Below, piece by piece: positions 22,794-25,790 of a stretch of DNA of 25,790 bases. This stretch comes from a virus: positions 1 to 25,790 of IMG/VR virus record IMGVR_UViG_3300025138_010588, one strand, 5' to 3'. How positions within the stretch are numbered: position 1 is the first letter of the stretch; each line of letters begins with the position of its first letter. The notes under the pieces were generated by a model that saw only the letters and a program-made list of their open reading frames with translations, was not told the DNA's origin and searched no databases. Made by a program: the position numbers and the translations under genes.

Positions 22794-24117
22794 CAAACAG
22801 TCCTTTATATTGAGGTACTATTTTAGTTACATCTTGATTTCTTATTACGTCTAATTTTTTTGTTTGACTTATAAACTCATGTAAATATTGTTTTGAATAA
22901 TCTTCACTCATCATAAATTTAACAACCCCGTCTAAAATTTTTATAAAATTATTTTTAACATGTTCTGAATATTTAGTAGAATAAATCAAATCTTTATATA
23001 ATTCAAAATAATCCCATACTTGATTTTTAGTATCTAAAGGTAAAACTTTTATATTAAAATATTTAGGACTATGACACATGTGGTGTGTTATCAATGGTCT
23101 AGGACTTGAAATGGGATTGAATTTATCTAAACCACTCTTTTCAAGTTTCCATTTCATAAATTCAGGAAGATGGAATATATTATATGGAGTGATAGTAAAA
23201 GCAAACCATGCTTTTAAATTAATTCTATCATTATTCTGTAAGGAAAGCATATTTTTATATACGTTTGAAAATTTAGCAGGTGTACGTTGATAATCAAACA
23301 CTTCATCTATACCATCTATACTAACCCCTATTCTTATTTGTTTAAATTGTTCCCACAAAGAAATTAATTTATTAGGAACCATTGTAAGGTTACTATTATA
23401 TTCTATCTGTATATTTTTAGATTTACCACTATCAACTAATCTTTGTAGACTTTCTTGATGCTCTGGAATTATAAGAGGTTCTCCTCCTACTATATAAAGT
23501 TTTTTAGCATCAGGAGCGTATTGTTCAAAATTTGACCAATATCTGTTATTATTTTTAAACCAATTGAAATGATCAGTATCTAATTTACCTTTTTTATTTT
23601 TATGTAAAGTAACTTTTGAAGAACCATCTTTGAAAGTAGGTGTATCTGAATTTTGTAGTTTAGCAAGATCATCGTACCATTTATTACTATCTGTTGGACC
23701 ACACATTCTACATTTTAAATTACAAAAATTTCCATATCTCAAATCCATAAATTCAATCTTTTGTTTAGATGTATCCAATGTACCGTCTTTTTTAGTATTA
23801 TGTAATACGTTTGTTTCTACCCAATCCTCTTTCTCATATTCTCTTCTACTTTTAACACCATTCACTTCTTCTTGTCTACAACGTTCGCATTCTGGATGCC
23901 ATTTGTCTTTCATCATAGTGGCTCTTACTTCTTTCAAAAGAGGAGCATTTCTTGCTTCATTCCAATCATCTTTACCTGCGTTGAAATAAGCTCCGTCTTT
24001 TTTTTTTAATAAACCTCTATTAGGCGTATAGCTATTTGTATTACAACATATTCTCATGTCGCCATTGTTACGTAAATTTATACTATTCCAAGGCAAAGGA
24101 CAAAAAGTTTTACTCAT
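22783..24117 (-). CDS. Radical SAM enzyme with N-twitch domain (copy 2)
   Basis: 444 residues from ATG at 24117, in an ATGA overlap with the stop of the right-hand gene; the frame runs six codons further to a TTG, but coupling favours ATG. FCPLPWNSI, MRICCNTN and ECERCRQEE supply Cys6, 24/25, 77 and 80. The radical SAM motif CNLKCRMC (132, 136, 139) follows FMDLRYGN, and YIVGGEPLI carries the SAM-binding glycines. It is closest to copy 1 in length and in the ..DLR.G..C.L.C.MC context, and both have NTK(K/E)DG before the barrel. The two probably arose by tandem duplication. Confidence 0.92.
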   Translation of the reverse strand: MSKTFCPLPWNSINLRNNGDMRICCNTNSYTPNRGLLKKKDGAYFNAGKDDWNEARNAPLLKEVRATMMKDKWHPECERCRQEEVNGVKSRREYEKEDWVETNVLHNTKKDGTLDTSKQKIEFMDLRYGNFCNLKCRMCGPTDSNKWYDDLAKLQNSDTPTFKDGSSKVTLHKNKKGKLDTDHFNWFKNNNRYWSNFEQYAPDAKKLYIVGGEPLIIPEHQESLQRLVDSGKSKNIQIEYNSNLTMVPNKLISLWEQFKQIRIGVSIDGIDEVFDYQRTPAKFSNVYKNMLSLQNNDRINLKAWFAFTITPYNIFHLPEFMKWKLEKSGLDKFNPISSPRPLITHHMCHSPKYFNIKVLPLDTKNQVWDYFELYKDLIYSTKYSEHVKNNFIKILDGVVKFMMSEDYSKQYLHEFISQTKKLDVIRNQDVTKIVPQYKGLFDGR

Positions 24118-25529
24118 TTGTACCACTCTAACCAATCCATTTCAGGAAATGTTTTATTGAAATCTAGATTTCTTTGTTTAGCAACTTTATAACACCATTC
24201 GTTAGTAGCATTTAATCTTGTAGACCAATCTTCAGCATGCATAAAGTTTAAAAGTCCTTGTATTCTTTTTAGACCATATTCACTTTCAGACCAAACATCA
24301 TAACTTATATCTTCAGTACCAGTACACATTTTCCAATTTTCTTTTAACCAAGGATATAATTCTTCATCAAACTTCTGTGATGTTTCATTTTTAAACCATT
24401 GTGGTAGAACTTTAATGTTTAATTGTGGAGGCCAATAAGCTAGATGACAAGAAAACATTCCAGCACCACTTGGCCATTTATTAAGTAGTTTAAATTTACT
24501 TTTAAGTTTCCATTTTAAAAATTCTGGTAGATAATATATGTTTAAAGCTATTCCAGTCCAAGCAGTAGTGAGTGATAAATTTCCATGAGGATAATTATCT
24601 AATTTATGAATCTGTTGTTCTATTTGATTCCAATCGCTTGGGTATCTTATATATTCTAATCTTTCTTCTATATCATCTATTGAAAAATGAAATATAACAT
24701 TACGGAACTGCTTCCACAAATCAAATAAATCTTCTCTCCACTCAATACCATTACTATTATATCTCAATTCAATATTTTTAGCTAACCCGTCTTTAATAAT
24801 TTTTTCTAATAAAGTATAATGATCATCCATTATAAGAGATTCACCACCTGCCCAATATAACTGTTTGAGGTGAGGTAATTGTTCATACAATTCTTTCCAA
24901 AAGCTAGGATTTTTTTTATGCCAATTATACGAACCACCAGACCAAGCTAGCTTGCCAGATTCTTTTTCCCATGCCATAGATTTTTTTAATTGATCGTTTT
25001 TCAATATAGGATATATTTTTTTATGTTCAGGTACCCAATTAGAACTATCATGAGGAGAACACATTACACATGCAAGTTGACATTTAGATCCAAGTCTAAG
25101 ATCTATATATCTTATTTTAGGATCAATACTACCGTCTTCTTTTGTATTACCTATAATATCATCAATACCTAATTCGTTTACCCACTTACGTGTTTCCCAT
25201 ATTCTTTTACTTCTATGACCAGACTCTTCTTCTTTGAAACACTTAGTACACGATTGAGGTTGTTCTCCTTTAAGCATCATTTTACGAATACTTTTCATGT
25301 ATTCATTGTTCCAAGATTCTAACAAACCTGTGGTGGCAAGATTAGCAGGCTTTCCATCGTCTCTTCTCAATACACCTGATTCAGAAACAGTTTTGTTATT
25401 TGAGTCTGCATTTACACTCACAGCACTTGCGTTAGCTGTACAACAAACTCTCATGTGACCATTAGGTCTAGTTGAAAGATGTAGCCAAGGTAAAGCGCAA
25501 AAAGTTTCTGATGGTAATTTATTTGTCAA
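24114..25529 (-). CDS. Radical SAM enzyme with N-twitch domain (copy 1), TTG start
   Basis: 471 residues. The start must be TTG at 25529 or nearby, since a stop lies two codons upstream and the first in-frame ATG (residue 26) would cut off the conserved FCALPWLH block. Cys11, 29/30, 94 and 97 (FCALPWLHL, MRVCCTAN, SCTKCFKEE) build the N-twitch region. CQLACVMC (150, 154, 157) is the cluster motif. The SAM-binding segment reads YWAGGESLIM, with GGES for GGEP. Relative to copy 2 it has an extra 20-residue Asn/Ser-rich insert near 33-55. It overlaps the small helical gene upstream by 11 bases, so reinitiation may help the weak start. Confidence 0.9.
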   Translation of the reverse strand: MTNKLPSETFCALPWLHLSTRPNGHMRVCCTANASAVSVNADSNNKTVSESGVLRRDDGKPANLATTGLLESWNNEYMKSIRKMMLKGEQPQSCTKCFKEEESGHRSKRIWETRKWVNELGIDDIIGNTKEDGSIDPKIRYIDLRLGSKCQLACVMCSPHDSSNWVPEHKKIYPILKNDQLKKSMAWEKESGKLAWSGGSYNWHKKNPSFWKELYEQLPHLKQLYWAGGESLIMDDHYTLLEKIIKDGLAKNIELRYNSNGIEWREDLFDLWKQFRNVIFHFSIDDIEERLEYIRYPSDWNQIEQQIHKLDNYPHGNLSLTTAWTGIALNIYYLPEFLKWKLKSKFKLLNKWPSGAGMFSCHLAYWPPQLNIKVLPQWFKNETSQKFDEELYPWLKENWKMCTGTEDISYDVWSESEYGLKRIQGLLNFMHAEDWSTRLNATNEWCYKVAKQRNLDFNKTFPEMDWLEWYK

Positions 25530-25788
25530 GAATTAAAGCAGCAGTATATGCAACAGCTTCCATGAATGTTTGACTTTTTCTAAGTGAAGATTTCAATTCT
25601 CTATTAGTAGAATTTTTAACTTGTTCAATTTCAAAAGATTGTAATTTCAATTTAAACAAATCTTCATCTTTCATATTATAGAAATCAAAATTATCATCTT
25701 GTTGTGTTTGTTTTGTTTTTAAATTTATATCTTTGAGAATGTCTTTTTTTATTTTAGTTTCAAAAATTGTGTTTTGTTCTTCTAACAT
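25519..25788 (-). CDS. Small helical protein of unknown function
   Basis: 89 residues from an ATG two bases from the window edge; the gene may be complete or may extend further. The sequence is charged and helical (KDEDLFKLKLQSFEIEQV), with an Ala-rich end MEAVAYTAALILDK. No family recognised. It precedes the radical SAM array and its stop overlaps the TTG start of the next gene, so it is probably co-translated. A leader, chaperone or regulator role would be guesswork. Confidence 0.5.
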   Translation of the reverse strand: MLEEQNTIFETKIKKDILKDINLKTKQTQQDDNFDFYNMKDEDLFKLKLQSFEIEQVKNSTNRELKSSLRKSQTFMEAVAYTAALILDK

Positions 25789-25790
25789 AG

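Overview
The window looks like part of an uncultivated, strongly AT-rich marine T4-like phage (myovirus). The main evidence is an adjacent pair of T4-type small and large terminase genes. Nearly every base is coding, neighbouring genes overlap by a few bases, and structural proteins are built from repeats. The low-GC, compact style would fit a phage of a streamlined marine host such as SAR11, but that host is inference only. No integrase, tRNA, rRNA, insertion sequence or CRISPR array was seen. No gap exceeds about 100 bases.

Region 1 (1-7431, minus strand) is virion and packaging. Transcription runs terS, terL, then five structural genes. These share a recurring Asp-Ser-Asp (DSD) motif set in helical repeats, a recurring N-terminal peptide and two recurring beta modules. 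The 704-residue protein carries what reads as a seven-bladed FG-GAP-type beta-propeller at its C terminus and is the best receptor-binding candidate. The leftmost gene runs off the window.

Region 2 (7480-13763, plus strand) is a tightly coupled cargo operon, divergent from the terminase genes. It encodes a nitronate monooxygenase-like flavoenzyme, a degenerate asparagine-synthase-like PP-loop protein, a TctA-type membrane permease, a TctC/Bug-type periplasmic binding protein, a second and intact asparagine-synthase-like protein without a glutaminase domain, an unknown 131-residue protein, and an aspartyl/asparaginyl beta-hydroxylase-like oxygenase. This suggests carboxylate uptake coupled to amidation or hydroxylation chemistry.

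Region 3 (25790-13760, minus strand) converges on region 2, with interlocked stop codons. It is one continuous run of overlapping genes: a small helical protein, four tandem radical SAM proteins with an N-terminal twitch-like cysteine domain, a minimal kinase-fold protein, a fifth radical SAM protein, an unknown protein, a YciA-like hotdog thioesterase, a sixth radical SAM protein, and a block of three small related glycosyltransferases interleaved with two Rossmann/methyltransferase-like proteins. Six radical SAM enzymes beside glycosyltransferases, a thioesterase and a kinase look like a biosynthetic or modification pathway. Its product cannot be read from sequence and is the most interesting unknown here.

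Several gene starts were moved from the longest open frame to a downstream ATG where a Shine-Dalgarno sequence supports it. All motif positions were counted by hand.
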